Part shown: positions 1 through 10,533 of the stretch, in pieces
Numbering within the stretch: position 1 is the stretch's first letter
Layout of the letters: every line of letters starts with the position of its first letter
NCBI GenBank assembly: GCA_004357385.1
Contig: SMWF01000020.1
Span: 1 to 35,465 of the forward strand
Direction: 5' to 3'
Origin: Gammaproteobacteria bacterium
GTDB taxonomy: Bacteria > Pseudomonadota > Gammaproteobacteria > Pseudomonadales > Azotimanducaceae
Length of the DNA stretch: 35,465 bases
Notes under the pieces: model-generated
What the model saw: the letters and a program-made list of their open reading frames with translations, nothing else
What the model was told of the DNA's origin: nothing
Database searches by the model: none
Program-made: the position numbers and the translations under genes

Positions 1-451
1 CCTCGCCATAATACTTTGGCGAACAGCCCAGATGCGTGCACAGCCCCAGATAGACACCGATCTCCTGGCGTCGCGAACGCCAGGGATTCTTCGCGTAAGC
101 GGGCTGTTGCTGCCGGTTCGAATCCGGATCGGCCAGCCCCTCCGTGTCGGCCTCGAGGCTGGCGATGGCCGCAGCGTCGCGCGCTATGATGAACACCGGC
201 TTGCCGCGCCATGCGGGCATTGGCCCGAGCATTTCACCGTCGCGCAACTTGGAGACGTCCACCCTGATCGGAGCGCCGGCGGCTCTCGCTCTGGCGCTCG
301 GAACCCAGGACTTCACGAATGGGATCGCGGCGCCGACCACGCCGGCACCGCCGACCACGGAAGTTGCGCCGATCAGGAAGTAACGACGCTGCCTGTTGAC
401 GCCGCCCTCGCTCTCACCCGCGCCTCCCGGGCTGACACTCTCCTCGCTCAC
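1..451 (-). CDS. petA: Rieske iron-sulfur subunit of cytochrome bc1 (partial, 3' end outside window)
   Basis: This is the N-terminal 150 residues of the ubiquinol-cytochrome c reductase iron-sulfur subunit, which passes electrons from ubiquinol to cytochrome c1 at the outer face of the inner membrane. The twin-arginine motif RRYFLIG (residues 22-28) is followed by a Gly/Ala/Val-rich membrane anchor, as is usual for Tat-exported Rieske proteins. Cluster-binding box 1, CTHLGC (residues 138-143), gives one Cys and one His ligand; box 2 lies beyond the window edge. The start is GTG at 451: an in-frame TGA sits two codons upstream, so no earlier start is possible, and AAGGGG lies about 10 bases before it. 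The gene follows rpsI by 75 bp on the same strand, the order known in Pseudomonas. Confidence 0.93.
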   Translation of the reverse strand, partial: MSEESVSPGGAGESEGGVNRQRRYFLIGATSVVGGAGVVGAAIPFVKSWVPSARARAAGAPIRVDVSKLRDGEMLGPMPAWRGKPVFIIARDAAAIASLEADTEGLADPDSNRQQQPAYAKNPWRSRRQEIGVYLGLCTHLGCSPKYYGE

Positions 452-526
452 CCGTCAATCACCCCTTACTCACCTCCACGCTCGGCGCGCGATGGCCGCG
501 CCGATTGAGTCTTGCTCGTTGAAATA

Positions 527-919
527 TCAGCGCTTCGAGTACTGCGGGCGTTTCCGCGCCTTGCGCAACCCGACTTTCTTACGCTCAACCTCGCGGGCGT
601 CGCGCGTCAGGAAGCCCGCCTGTCGCAACGCGGGTCTAAATGCCTCATCGTAGTCCACCAGGGCGCGGGCAATGCCATGACGAATCGCGCCGGCTTGCCC
701 CGACCCGCCACCACCACGCACCGTGACATTGAAATCGAACTTGTCGGCGGCTTCAATCACCTCCAACGGCTGCCGTACGATCATGCGCGCGGTTTCGCGT
801 CCGAAGTACTCGTCGAGCGGGCTTTTGTTGACAACGATCCGGCCCTGGCCGGGTCTCATGAAAACACGGGCGGTAGACGTTTTGCGCCGCCCGGTCCCGT
901 AACTCTGTCCTTCAGGCAT
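527..919 (-). CDS. rpsI: 30S ribosomal protein S9 (uS9)
   Basis: The 130-residue product is ribosomal protein uS9 of the small subunit, whose C-terminal tail reaches the P-site tRNA. The sequence shows the family hallmarks: [13 protein letters not shown] near the N-terminus, the [20 protein letters not shown] block in the middle, and the very basic tail [17 protein letters not shown] ending in SKR. The length equals that of E. coli S9. It starts 5 bp after the rplM stop, so the two are surely co-transcribed and probably translationally coupled. No anomaly is seen. Confidence 0.98.
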   Translation of the reverse strand: MPEGQSYGTGRRKTSTARVFMRPGQGRIVVNKSPLDEYFGRETARMIVRQPLEVIEAADKFDFNVTVRGGGGSGQAGAIRHGIARALVDYDEAFRPALRQAGFLTRDAREVERKKVGLRKARKRPQYSKR

Positions 920-924
920 GGTAC

Positions 925-1353
925 TTAGATTTCCAGAGACTGCGGTTGCTGGGCCGCATGCGGGTGATCGGGTCCGGCATAGACTTTGAGCTTTCTGAAC
1001 ATGGCGCGACCCAGCGGAGTGCGGGGCAGCATTCCCCGCACCGCTGTTTCGATGATGCGCTCGGGGTGGGTGTCGCGCAGGCGCTCGAATGAGGTCCCCT
1101 TGATTCCGCCCGGGTAGCCGCTATGCCGATAGTAGATCTTGTCCGTGGTCTTGCGGCCGGTTACGCGCACTTTTTCGGCATTGACTACGATGATGTAGTC
1201 GCCGGTATCGACGTGGGGCGTAAACTCAACTTTGTGCTTGCCCCGCAACCGGTGCGCAATTTCGGTCGCGAGACGACCCAGCGTACGATCTGCAGCATCC
1301 ACGACCAGCCAATCGTGTCGCACGTCCTGGGAACGAATGCTCTGAGTTTTCAT
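925..1353 (-). CDS. rplM: 50S ribosomal protein L13 (uL13)
   Basis: The 142-residue product is ribosomal protein uL13, an early assembly protein of the large subunit. The N-terminus [20 protein letters not shown], the [15 protein letters not shown] block and the [11 protein letters not shown] segment are typical, and the length equals that of E. coli L13. A longer reading frame continues upstream to 1416, but ATG at 1353 is chosen because it gives the family N-terminus and has AGAAGGG nine bases upstream. That ribosome-binding site lies in a perfect hairpin (see the leader entry). In E. coli the rplM-rpsI operon is known to be repressed by its own uL13, so a structured leader is plausible here. 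Confidence 0.98.
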   Translation of the reverse strand: MKTQSIRSQDVRHDWLVVDAADRTLGRLATEIAHRLRGKHKVEFTPHVDTGDYIIVVNAEKVRVTGRKTTDKIYYRHSGYPGGIKGTSFERLRDTHPERIIETAVRGMLPRTPLGRAMFRKLKVYAGPDHPHAAQQPQSLEI

Positions 1354-1379
1354 GTAGATAGACCCTTCTACTGGAAGGG
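1354..1379 (-). promoter_or_regulatory. rplM leader hairpin enclosing the ribosome-binding site
   Basis: Read on the minus strand, the bases just before rplM form the perfect stem CCCTTC-CAGTA-GAAGGG (1379 down to 1363), and the 3' arm is the Shine-Dalgarno sequence itself. A competing pairing is also visible: TAGA-AGGG-TCTA, extendable by GTAGA with TCTAC next to the start codon, which would place AGGG in a loop. Two mutually exclusive folds around the ribosome-binding site suggest translational control, probably by uL13, but this is inferred from sequence only. Confidence 0.45.
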
Positions 1380-1401
1380 CCGCCGGATTTTGGGAGCGCG
1401 A

Positions 1402-1430
1402 ATGGTAGCGGAGCATCTGGTCATTTACAA
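1402..1430 (-). promoter_or_regulatory. putative sigma-70 promoter of rplM-rpsI
   Basis: On the minus strand TTGTAA (1430-1425) and TACCAT (1407-1402) are separated by exactly 17 bases, each matching the sigma-70 consensus at 4 of 6 positions. Transcription would begin near 1395, giving a leader of about 40 bases that includes the hairpin over the rplM ribosome-binding site. No better candidate lies in the zapE-rplM gap. Confidence 0.42.
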
Positions 1431-1474
1431 CCAGAGAACGGGGCTCGATCCGCCACCGTCAGGACAGGCCACGC

Positions 1475-2575
1475 TCAGGGGCGGTGACTGCGGCCGAGGT
1501 ACTCGTACGATTGCATCTCCAGCAAGCGGCTCCGGGTGCGCCGGAATTCGAACTCCAGCAGCTTCCCCTGATACAGCGACTCGATCGGCGCTTCTGCCGA
1601 CGCGATCAGTTTGACATTGCGATCGTAGAACTCGTCGACCAGGCTGATGAAGCGACGCGCCTGGTCCTCCCGCCGTGCCGTGAATACCGGCACGCCGCTG
1701 AGCAACACGGCATGAAAAATTCGGGCGAGTTCGATGTAGTCGTTGGCGCTACGCGGCCCATCGCAGAGCGCGTCGAATTCGAACCACGCGACGTCGTCTC
1801 CACAGCGCCGACAGGCGATTGGACGGCCTTCGATCTCGAGGGTCAGATCGTGCTCGATGCTGTCCGGATCCGGCGCAAGCGCCGCGAAGTTTCCGGCAAG
1901 CACTGCCTCGGCGGCGTCGTCCAGCGGCGCGTGATATATCTCCGCCCGTTCCAGCAGTCGCAGCCGGAAGTCGGTCTCGCCATCCAGGTTGAAGCTTTCG
2001 GTGTGCTTTTCGAGCAGCGCAATCGCGGGGAGAAAGCGCTGCCGCTGTAGGCCGTGTTCATACAGCGCGTCCGGAGCGATGTTGGACGTCGCGATCAGGC
2101 AAACACCGTGCCGGAACAGACCGTCCAGCAACTCGCTCAGAATCATTGCATCCCCGATGTCTGAGACGAAGAATTCGTCGAAGCACAATACGCGCGCCTC
2201 GGCCGCCAGCCGCGCAGCGACCTGTTCGAGCGGGTTCGGCGTCCCCGCCAGCTCCCGGAGATCATGATGGACGCGCCGCATGAAGCGGTGAAAGTGCATC
2301 CGCACTTTGGCATCAAAGGGCAGGCAATCGAACAGCACGTCCATCAGAAAAGTCTTGCCACGCCCGACCCCACCCCACAGGTACAAGCCCATCACCGGCG
2401 TGATCGGGCGTCTTGATACCCGGTCTGCAATCTTCCCCAGCAGGCCGCGTTTCGCGGGGACCGCACAGAGCCTGTGATACAAGTCGTCCAGCCTGACCAC
2501 CGCTGCGGCCTGCGCGGGATCGGCCTGGAAATTCGCGCCCGTGAGATAATGCTGGTACTTCTGCTGCGGCGTCAC
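1475..2575 (-). CDS. zapE: cell division protein ZapE (AFG1-family ATPase)
   Basis: The 366-residue product is an AFG1/ZapE-type P-loop ATPase. In E. coli ZapE associates with the division machinery and affects Z-ring stability; mitochondrial AFG1 acts in protein quality control. Walker A is GGVGRGKT (residues 68-75), followed by the family-specific MHFHRFMRRVHHDL segment and the Walker B region VLCFDEFFVSDIGDA, then TSNIAPDALYEHGLQR (sensor region). The start is GTG at 2575, with GGCGAG a few bases upstream; it aligns with the family N-terminus. It lies 121 bp upstream of rplM on the same strand and is divergent from the downstream protease gene, as in Pseudomonas. Confidence 0.95.
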   Translation of the reverse strand: MTPQQKYQHYLTGANFQADPAQAAAVVRLDDLYHRLCAVPAKRGLLGKIADRVSRRPITPVMGLYLWGGVGRGKTFLMDVLFDCLPFDAKVRMHFHRFMRRVHHDLRELAGTPNPLEQVAARLAAEARVLCFDEFFVSDIGDAMILSELLDGLFRHGVCLIATSNIAPDALYEHGLQRQRFLPAIALLEKHTESFNLDGETDFRLRLLERAEIYHAPLDDAAEAVLAGNFAALAPDPDSIEHDLTLEIEGRPIACRRCGDDVAWFEFDALCDGPRSANDYIELARIFHAVLLSGVPVFTARREDQARRFISLVDEFYDRNVKLIASAEAPIESLYQGKLLEFEFRRTRSRLLEMQSYEYLGRSHRP

Positions 2576-2752
2576 AGAACTCGCCTGAATGATTCATGAG
2601 TTCCCTGGTCAGGGTTGCCAGAGGCGCCGCACTTTACCGACGGCCGCACTTGGTAGCAATATCGTGCATGCCGCGGCCCATGGCGACGCTGTCCATACAA
2701 CGCTGCTACACTCGCCGACGAACCCTTTCAGGTGCGAACCAACACTGACGCG

Positions 2753-3820
2753 ATGCGCCAGATCGTACGATATCTGATTCTCCCGGCCCTGGCCGGCGCG
2801 GTTATCGGCGTCGTGGTGGTACTCGTCTCCAGCTTCGGAAGCTCCCCACGGACCGGCGCGGGGTATGCCGAAGCCGTCGCTGCAGCCGCGCCGGCGGTGG
2901 TCAACATCTACTCCACCCGGGTCATTCAGCAGCGGCTGCATCCAATCTGCACGCTGCCTCGATATCGCGATCTGTGCGAACGGTTCTCCGGGTCAAACCG
3001 GCGAATCCAGAACTCACTGGGATCCGGTGTGGTGGTTCGGGCCGACGGCTACATTCTCACCAACGCTCACATCATCGACGAAGCCAGCGAAATTCTTGTC
3101 GACTTCAACGACGGCACGACCGCCACGGCGGAAGTTGTCGGTACCGACCCCGAGACCGACCTCGCGGTCATTCGCGTGGAAGCCAAGGATCTCATCCCGA
3201 TCCAGATCGGTTCCTCCGACACAGCCCGGGTGGGTGACGTTGTACTGGCGATAGGCAATCCGTTCGGCATTGGCCAGACCGTTTCGATGGGCATCATCAG
3301 CGCCAAAGGTCGTTACGGAATCAGTCGAAGTCCCTACGACGACTTCATCCAGACCGACGCAGCAATCAATCCAGGCAACTCCGGCGGGGCATTGATCGAC
3401 GTTCGTGGCCAACTGATCGGCTTGAATTCACTCATCTACTCGCAAACGGGGGGATATCAGGGCATCGGCTTCGCGATCCCGGCGCAACTGGCCATGGCTG
3501 TGCTCGAGGAACTCATCTCCCAGGGCCGGGTAATCCGTGGGTGGCTGGGAATTGAGGTCCGCAGCAGCAGCAGAGATGCGGGTACCGGCATGGGGCTGGT
3601 GGTCACCCGCGTGTTGACCGGCGGCCCGGCAAACGCCGCCGGACTGATACGCGGCGACATCATCCTCTCGATAAACGATCAGCCGGCGGTCACGACCCGC
3701 GTGGTCATGCGCCAGATCGCGCTCACCGAACCCGGTGATCCGATTCGGCTTAATCTGATACGCAATGGCGAGCAGCTTGAAGTCGTCGCCATATCTGGCG
3801 TGCGCCCCCAGCCCGAGTGA
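2753..3820 (+). CDS. DegS/AlgW-type periplasmic serine protease
   Basis: The 355-residue product is a membrane-anchored trypsin-like protease with a single PDZ domain, the architecture of DegS (E. coli) and AlgW (Pseudomonas), which cleave the anti-sigma factor RseA/MucA in the envelope stress response. An N-terminal anchor (about residues 8-28) precedes the protease domain with triad His106 (TNAHII), Asp136 (ETDLAVI) and Ser210 (NPGNSGGA); one PDZ domain fills about residues 255-345. ATG at 2753 is preferred over GTG at 2732 because it gives a family-like N-terminus, but neither has a clear Shine-Dalgarno. The segment after the anchor carries two cysteines, C66 and C75, an oddity compared with the family members I recall. 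It converges on hisD with a 10-bp gap, and the syntenic position is that of algW. Confidence 0.92.
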   Translation: MRQIVRYLILPALAGAVIGVVVVLVSSFGSSPRTGAGYAEAVAAAAPAVVNIYSTRVIQQRLHPICTLPRYRDLCERFSGSNRRIQNSLGSGVVVRADGYILTNAHIIDEASEILVDFNDGTTATAEVVGTDPETDLAVIRVEAKDLIPIQIGSSDTARVGDVVLAIGNPFGIGQTVSMGIISAKGRYGISRSPYDDFIQTDAAINPGNSGGALIDVRGQLIGLNSLIYSQTGGYQGIGFAIPAQLAMAVLEELISQGRVIRGWLGIEVRSSSRDAGTGMGLVVTRVLTGGPANAAGLIRGDIILSINDQPAVTTRVVMRQIALTEPGDPIRLNLIRNGEQLEVVAISGVRPQPE

Positions 3821-3830
3821 CCGTAGCCCG

Positions 3831-5149
3831 TCAGCCGTTGTGATCGAATCCGGCGATGCGGACTTCCGCCGCGCGTGCGTGCGCCTCCAGGCCCTCGCCG
3901 CGGGCCAGTACTGACGCGATCCTCCCCAACGCCTCGGCGCCCGCCGGCGTGCACGCAATGACCGAACTGCGCTTCTGGAAGTCGTATACCCCCAGCGGGG
4001 ACGCATAACGGGCGGTTCCGAACGTCGGCAGCACGTGGCTCGGGCCCGCCGCATAATCACCGATTGTTTCCCCCGAATGGGCCCCGAGAAAGATCGCTCC
4101 CGCGTGCTTCACGGCCACCAGCAGCGCATCCGGGTCGGCCACCGCCAGTTCCAGATGCTCGGGCGCAATGCTGTTGCTGATCTCCACCGCTTCGGCCAGA
4201 TCACGCGTTCGAATCAATGCCCCCCGGTCCGCAAGCGACCGCCTGATGATGGCTTCGCGATCCATGCTTGCAATCAGTTCCTGCATCTGCGCCATCACCG
4301 CGTCGAGAAATCCCGCATCGGGCGACAGCAGCATGGCTCGAGCCGTTGCATCGTGTTCAGCCTGGGAAAACAGATCCAGCGCGGCCCAACGCGGAGAGCT
4401 GCTGCCATCGGCAATGATCAGAATTTCGCTCGGCCCGGCAATGACATCGATGCCCACGGGCCCGAATACCAAACGTTTGGCCGCCGCCACGAACGCGCCT
4501 CCAGGACCCACAATCTTATCGACCTTCGAGATCGTCTCGGTGCCGAACGCCAGCGCACCGACCGCCTGCGCTCCGCCAAGCGTGTACACCCGGTCTACCG
4601 AAGCCACGTACAGCGCTGCGAGCAGGAGTTGACTGCGCGCCCCGTCAGGGGTCGGAACGGTGACGGTCACATCCTGGACGCCCGCAACTCGTGCCGGAAT
4701 GACGGTCATCAGCACCGTCGACGGGTAGGCCGCCTGACCGCCGGGCACGTAAACACCGACCCGGTCCAGCGGCAGCACCCGGCTACCCAGCCGATTACCG
4801 TAGTCATCCTCGAAGCTGAACGATTCGTTCAACTGCCGCTCGTGATACGTCCGGATGCGACCGGCGGCGACCTGTAAGGCATCGCGTTCCAAGGCCGGCA
4901 GCGCCTCGAAGCTGGCCTTCAGTTCCGCCGCTTCGATTGCCAGATCGGCGACCCTATCGGCGTGCACCCCGTCAAAGCGCGCAGTCAACTCGAGCAGGGC
5001 CGCATCACCCTCGCGTTGCACCCGCTTCAGAATTTCGGCGGCGATCCTCGTGACCTCGTCGTCGGCCGAGATGTCCCAGTGGGTCAGCGCGTCCAGTACC
5101 TGAGAGAAATCCGCGTCCGCGCTATCGAGCCGCGCAAGCTTGAGCGGTG

Positions 5150-5153
<4 letters not shown>
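3831..5153 (-). CDS. hisD: histidinol dehydrogenase
   Basis: The 440-residue product oxidises L-histidinol to L-histidine in two NAD-dependent steps, the end of histidine synthesis; it is a zinc enzyme. Typical blocks are visible: [21 protein letters not shown], the [14 protein letters not shown] segment, [27 protein letters not shown], and the C-terminal [20 protein letters not shown]. The start is GTG at 5153, whose GTGA overlaps the hisG stop by 4 bases, indicating translational coupling. It is the last gene of the mla-murA-his operon and converges on the protease gene. In Pseudomonas hisC follows; here it does not. Confidence 0.97.
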
Positions 5154-7310
<2,157 letters not shown>

Positions 7311-7321
<11 letters not shown>

Positions 7322-7634
7322 CGAGCGGATCCAGCACCGGCAGCACCCCGTCGAGCCCATAAAATTCGATCAGCTCGTATAGACGTGCCGGCACGGCGCG
7401 GTAGCGGATGCGTTTCTCATGCCGTTGCGCCTGGCGTAGCCAACCCATCATCAACGCGATCACCAGACTGTTGCCGTCGACAACCGCACCCAGATCGAAT
7501 ACATGGACGGTATCCGGATCGGTCAACTCCCGAGCCAGGACCACATCGACTTCGTCGCGAATGGCAGCGGCGTCGGCAGCACTGACGCTGCCTTCCAGCT
7601 GATACTCACCGGCGGCAAGCTCGCGAAGCTTCAC
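7311..7634 (-). CDS. mlaB: STAS-domain protein MlaB
   Basis: The 107-residue product is a single STAS domain, the cytoplasmic partner of the MlaFEDB phospholipid transporter, where MlaB binds and stimulates the ATPase MlaF. The central strand-helix segment HVFDLGAVVDGNSLVIALMMGWLRQA is the STAS signature; the Ser after Asn is at the place of the conserved Ser/Thr. The identification rests on this fold and on the position between mlaC and ibaG. GTG at 7634 overlaps the mlaC stop as GTGA, and the 3' end overlaps ibaG by 11 bases. Confidence 0.88.
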
Positions 7635-8299
7635 GTCGAGGCGTCGCTCGAATCCGCCGCCTGCTCCACGTCCGCGATGGATTCAGACCAGGAGTCGATC
7701 ACGCGGTCGAGATCACCGCCGTGTTTAGGTGCCTTCATTGCGCTGGCGAACTGATTCCGGTACGTCAGGCCGATGTTGATCCCGTTGATGATGATGTTGC
7801 GTATGCGCCAATTCCCATCGTCGTCCAGCCGAACGGCATACACGGCCGGGTAGACCTTTCCAGACGAACTTCGCACCTCCATCTTCACCATCTGTTTGCT
7901 CGGGTCGCGCGGCGGCTTGGTTTCCGGAAGAACGACAATCTCCTCATCACCGAATTCGAGCAGCGCCTTGGCGTACGTGCGTACCAGCCCGTTTTTGAAC
8001 GCCTCTGCGAACCGCGTGCGCTGGGCTTCACTGGCACGCTTGTAGTAGGCCGCCATGACGCCGCGCGCGAACGCGTCGAAATCGATCGCCGGGCCCAATA
8101 CGTCCTGCACCGCGGCATAGAACCGTCCAGGGTCGGTCTCGTAATACTGCTTGCCCTGCTCAATCACCACGATCAGAGCATCGGAGGTATCGCGAACCAT
8201 CTCTCGAGGGTCCGAAATGGCCGCCGCCGCCAGTCCGCCTGCGAACAACTGACCCGCCATCAGCCCGAAAAGCGCTCCACCGGCAATCAGTGTCTTCAT
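7631..8299 (-). CDS. mlaC: periplasmic phospholipid-binding protein MlaC
   Basis: The 222-residue product is the soluble periplasmic carrier of the Mla pathway, shuttling phospholipid between the outer-membrane MlaA complex and MlaFEDB in the inner membrane. An N-terminal signal peptide (MKTLIAGGALFGLMAGQLFAGGLAAA) is followed by the MlaC/Tgt2 domain, with the AFARGVMAAYYKRASEAQRTRFAEAFK region and RIRNIIINGINIGLTYRNQF near the C-terminus, a strongly conserved family block. It starts one base after the mlaD stop, with TTAGG upstream. Confidence 0.95.
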   Translation of the reverse strand: MKTLIAGGALFGLMAGQLFAGGLAAAAISDPREMVRDTSDALIVVIEQGKQYYETDPGRFYAAVQDVLGPAIDFDAFARGVMAAYYKRASEAQRTRFAEAFKNGLVRTYAKALLEFGDEEIVVLPETKPPRDPSKQMVKMEVRSSSGKVYPAVYAVRLDDDGNWRIRNIIINGINIGLTYRNQFASAMKAPKHGGDLDRVIDSWSESIADVEQAADSSDAST

Positions 8300-8300
8300 C

Positions 8301-8759
8301 CTAATTTCCCATCCGGGTCACCAACTCGCCGATCAGGTTCTCCAGCACGAATGCACCCTGGGTTTCCGTAATGGTATCGCCGTCCACCAGGTATTCGTCT
8401 TCGGCGCCCAGCACGATGCTCACGTAGCGACCGCCGAGTATTCCTTCCGTCTGAATCCTGGCGCCCGCATCGACACTGAGGTTGTCGATACGTTTGTCGA
8501 TGGCCATGCTGACGATCGCCTCACCGTACTCGCTGTCGATCTCAATGGCCGTGACCCGCCCGATAGTGACACCGGCCATGCTGACTTTGGCGCGCATCGA
8601 TAGCCCGGCGATCTCATCGAAGCGCGCGTGCAAGGTGTACGTCTCGGCGCCGGCAGCAGGATTGATGCCGCTTACCCTGACCACAAGAAACACCAAGGCG
8701 AGTGCCCCTGCGACTAGAAACGCCCCTACGCTGATTTCGATGGTCCGAATCCGCATCAT
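8301..8759 (-). CDS. mlaD: MCE-domain lipid transport protein MlaD
   Basis: The 152-residue product is the substrate-binding subunit of the MlaFEDB complex, which forms a hexameric ring in the periplasm. An N-terminal membrane helix (about residues 7-27, VGAFLVAGALALVFLVVRVSG) is followed by one MCE domain (about 38-118: YTLHARFDEIAGLSMRAKVSMAGVTIGRV, then GILGGRYVSI). The C-terminal segment is short and ends in LENLIGELVTRMGN. ATG at 8759 overlaps the mlaE stop as ATGA; a second ATG directly follows and may be used instead. Confidence 0.96.
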   Translation of the reverse strand: MMRIRTIEISVGAFLVAGALALVFLVVRVSGINPAAGAETYTLHARFDEIAGLSMRAKVSMAGVTIGRVTAIEIDSEYGEAIVSMAIDKRIDNLSVDAGARIQTEGILGGRYVSIVLGAEDEYLVDGDTITETQGAFVLENLIGELVTRMGN

Positions 8760-9538
8760 TTAAATTCTCCGTACATCACCAACGTCATCAGGAAATCCAG
8801 CGCCAGAACCGCAATCGACGAATACACCACCGAGTTGGTCGTCGCGGCGCTGATTCCCTCGGATGTCGGCACGCAATCATAGCCCTGGTACACCGAGATC
8901 CAGCTCACTACGACGCCGAAAACGACACATTTAACCACGCCTTTACCGACGTCAGTACCAATCTCGACCCCTTCCTGCATGCCCGCCCAGAACTGGCCAT
9001 CGTCGATTCCCAGCCAATCGATACCCACCACCGAACCGCCCCAGATCGCCACGGCGGAAAAGATCATCGCCAGCAGGGGCAGGCATAGGAATCCGGCCCA
9101 TAGCCGGGGCGCCACGATCCGGTGCAGCGGGTCCACGCCCATCATTTCCATGCTGGACAACTGGTCTGTCGCTTTCATCAAACCGATCTCGGCGGTCACG
9201 GCGGAACCCGCCCGTCCGGCGAACAACAGACCGGTCACTACCGGTCCGAGTTCGCGTAACAGCACCAGCGCCAAGCCGAGGCCGATCGAATCCTGGGCAC
9301 CAAAGCGCGCCAGCTGAGTGTAGAACTGAAGCGTCAGAACCGCGCCGATCGAAAATGCCGAAAGCACGATTATGCCCATGGACATGACGCCAAGCTGATA
9401 GACCTGTTTGACATACAGCGACCACTCACGGCGGCCCGGCACGTGCCACAGCGATAGAAACAGCAGAATACCGGCACGGCCGAAGCTTGCCAGTACGTCG
9501 AGGCCACGCTGGCCCACCAGCCTGAGAAAACGCAACAT
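8756..9538 (-). CDS. mlaE: phospholipid ABC transporter permease MlaE
   Basis: The 260-residue product is the inner-membrane permease of MlaFEDB. It has the MlaE-family architecture: an amphipathic N-terminal helix and about five membrane helices, with the conserved block ELGPVVTGLLFAGRAGSAVTAEIGLMKATDQLSSMEMMGVDPL, which contacts the ATPase. ATG at 9538 is chosen, overlapping the mlaF stop in the string TGATG; an in-frame TTG lies one codon upstream. The mlaD gene overlaps its end by 4 bases. Confidence 0.97.
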   Translation of the reverse strand: MLRFLRLVGQRGLDVLASFGRAGILLFLSLWHVPGRREWSLYVKQVYQLGVMSMGIIVLSAFSIGAVLTLQFYTQLARFGAQDSIGLGLALVLLRELGPVVTGLLFAGRAGSAVTAEIGLMKATDQLSSMEMMGVDPLHRIVAPRLWAGFLCLPLLAMIFSAVAIWGGSVVGIDWLGIDDGQFWAGMQEGVEIGTDVGKGVVKCVVFGVVVSWISVYQGYDCVPTSEGISAATTNSVVYSSIAVLALDFLMTLVMYGEFK

Positions 9539-10338
9539 CAACGATCCCCGAGCACGTCTTCGAGAAAATCGTCGGCCGGATAGTGAAACGGCACCGGACC
9601 ATCAGGATCGCCGTTGATGAACTGACGTACCTGGGTCGACGCGGACTCCCTGAGAATCTCCGGCTTACCCCGGCCGATCACGCGGCCATCCGCCACCACG
9701 TATATCTGATCGGCGATGCTCGCCGTTTCGTGAATGTCGTGGGACACCACCAGACTGGTCATCGACAACGATTCGTTCAGGCCGCGGATCAATGACACCA
9801 GCACGCCCATCGCAATCGGGTCCTGACCGGTGAATGGCTCGTCGTACATGATGAACAGCGGATCGAGTGCAATTGCCCGGGCCAACGCCACGCGACGCGA
9901 CATGCCGCCGGAGAGCTGGCTCGGCATCAGATCGCGCGCGCCCCGCAAACCAACTGCATTGAGCTTCATGAGCACCAGATCGCGGACTATGTCTTCCGGC
10001 AGTTCAGTGTGTACCCGCAACGGGAAGGCGACGTTCTCGTAGACCGAAATTTCCGTGAACAGCGCCGCGGACTGGAACAGCATGCCCATGCCTTTGCGCA
10101 GCTCGAACAGCTCACGACGTGACAAGGAAGGCACGTCCTTCCCATTCACGACCACCCGGCCAGCATCGGGTTTGAGTTGCCCACCGATAATCTGCAGCAA
10201 TGTCGTCTTGCCGGTGCCGCTGGGACCCATCAGCGCGGTGATTTCACCCCGTGGAACCACGAGGTCCAGCCCATCGAAGATCAGACGGTCCCCGCGGCTG
10301 TAGCGTAGCCCTTCGATTTCGATCAGGTTATCTGTCAT
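9538..10338 (-). CDS. mlaF: phospholipid ABC transporter ATPase MlaF
   Basis: The 266-residue product is the ATPase of MlaFEDB, which maintains outer-membrane lipid asymmetry. Walker A is GPSGTGKT (residues 38-45), the ABC signature is LSGGMSRR (142-149), Walker B is IMYDEPFTGQDP (from 163), and the switch histidine is in VVSHD. The Gly-Met after LSGG and the long C-terminal tail after the switch region are typical of MlaF, where the tail helps dimerisation. It is the first gene of the nine-gene minus-strand operon and is divergent from yrbG. Confidence 0.97.
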   Translation of the reverse strand: MTDNLIEIEGLRYSRGDRLIFDGLDLVVPRGEITALMGPSGTGKTTLLQIIGGQLKPDAGRVVVNGKDVPSLSRRELFELRKGMGMLFQSAALFTEISVYENVAFPLRVHTELPEDIVRDLVLMKLNAVGLRGARDLMPSQLSGGMSRRVALARAIALDPLFIMYDEPFTGQDPIAMGVLVSLIRGLNESLSMTSLVVSHDIHETASIADQIYVVADGRVIGRGKPEILRESASTQVRQFINGDPDGPVPFHYPADDFLEDVLGDR

Positions 10339-10372
10339 GTCTTTCGTCAGACGTCCATGTGTCCGGCCAACG

Positions 10373-10402
10373 TCTATACACAGTCGCCGCCGTGCCCCGC
10401 AA
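10373..10402 (-). promoter_or_regulatory. weak candidate promoter of the mlaF operon
   Basis: On the minus strand TTGCGG (10402-10397) and TATAGA (10378-10373) are separated by 18 bases, with TG two bases before the -10 element, an extended -10 arrangement. The -35 element matches at only 3 positions. A second TATAGT (10413-10408) lies upstream without a usable -35. Either could serve; the evidence is weak. Confidence 0.25.
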
Positions 10403-10473
10403 GCCGAACTATACCATCCCCGCCTGGCGCACCGTTGGCCCGCACGATCAAGCCTCCGCTGACCTGTCGCTGG

Positions 10474-10502
10474 TTGACGTGGTATCCAATAGCTTCTTTA
10501 AT
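10474..10502 (+). promoter_or_regulatory. sigma-70 promoter of yrbG-kdsC-lptCAB
   Basis: TTGACG (10474-10479) and TTTAAT (10497-10502) are separated by exactly 17 bases, and each matches the consensus at 5 of 6 positions. This is the best promoter seen in the window. Transcription would start near 10509, about 25 bases before the yrbG ATG, and would run into the Kdo/LPS-export genes. It lies in the divergent gap with mlaF, so the LPS and Mla operons fire from one intergenic region. Confidence 0.62.
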
Positions 10503-10533
10503 CACTCGCCTTTTGAGCGTCTCCAATACGCCT

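Noticed and set aside
1354-1416. Longer rplM frame starting at 1416
   Set aside because: The additional 21 residues do not resemble L13 and overlap the leader hairpin; ATG at 1353 gives the family length of 142 residues.
3821-3830. Intrinsic terminator between the convergent protease gene and hisD
   Set aside because: Only 10 bases lie between the stops and no stem with a T-run is visible.
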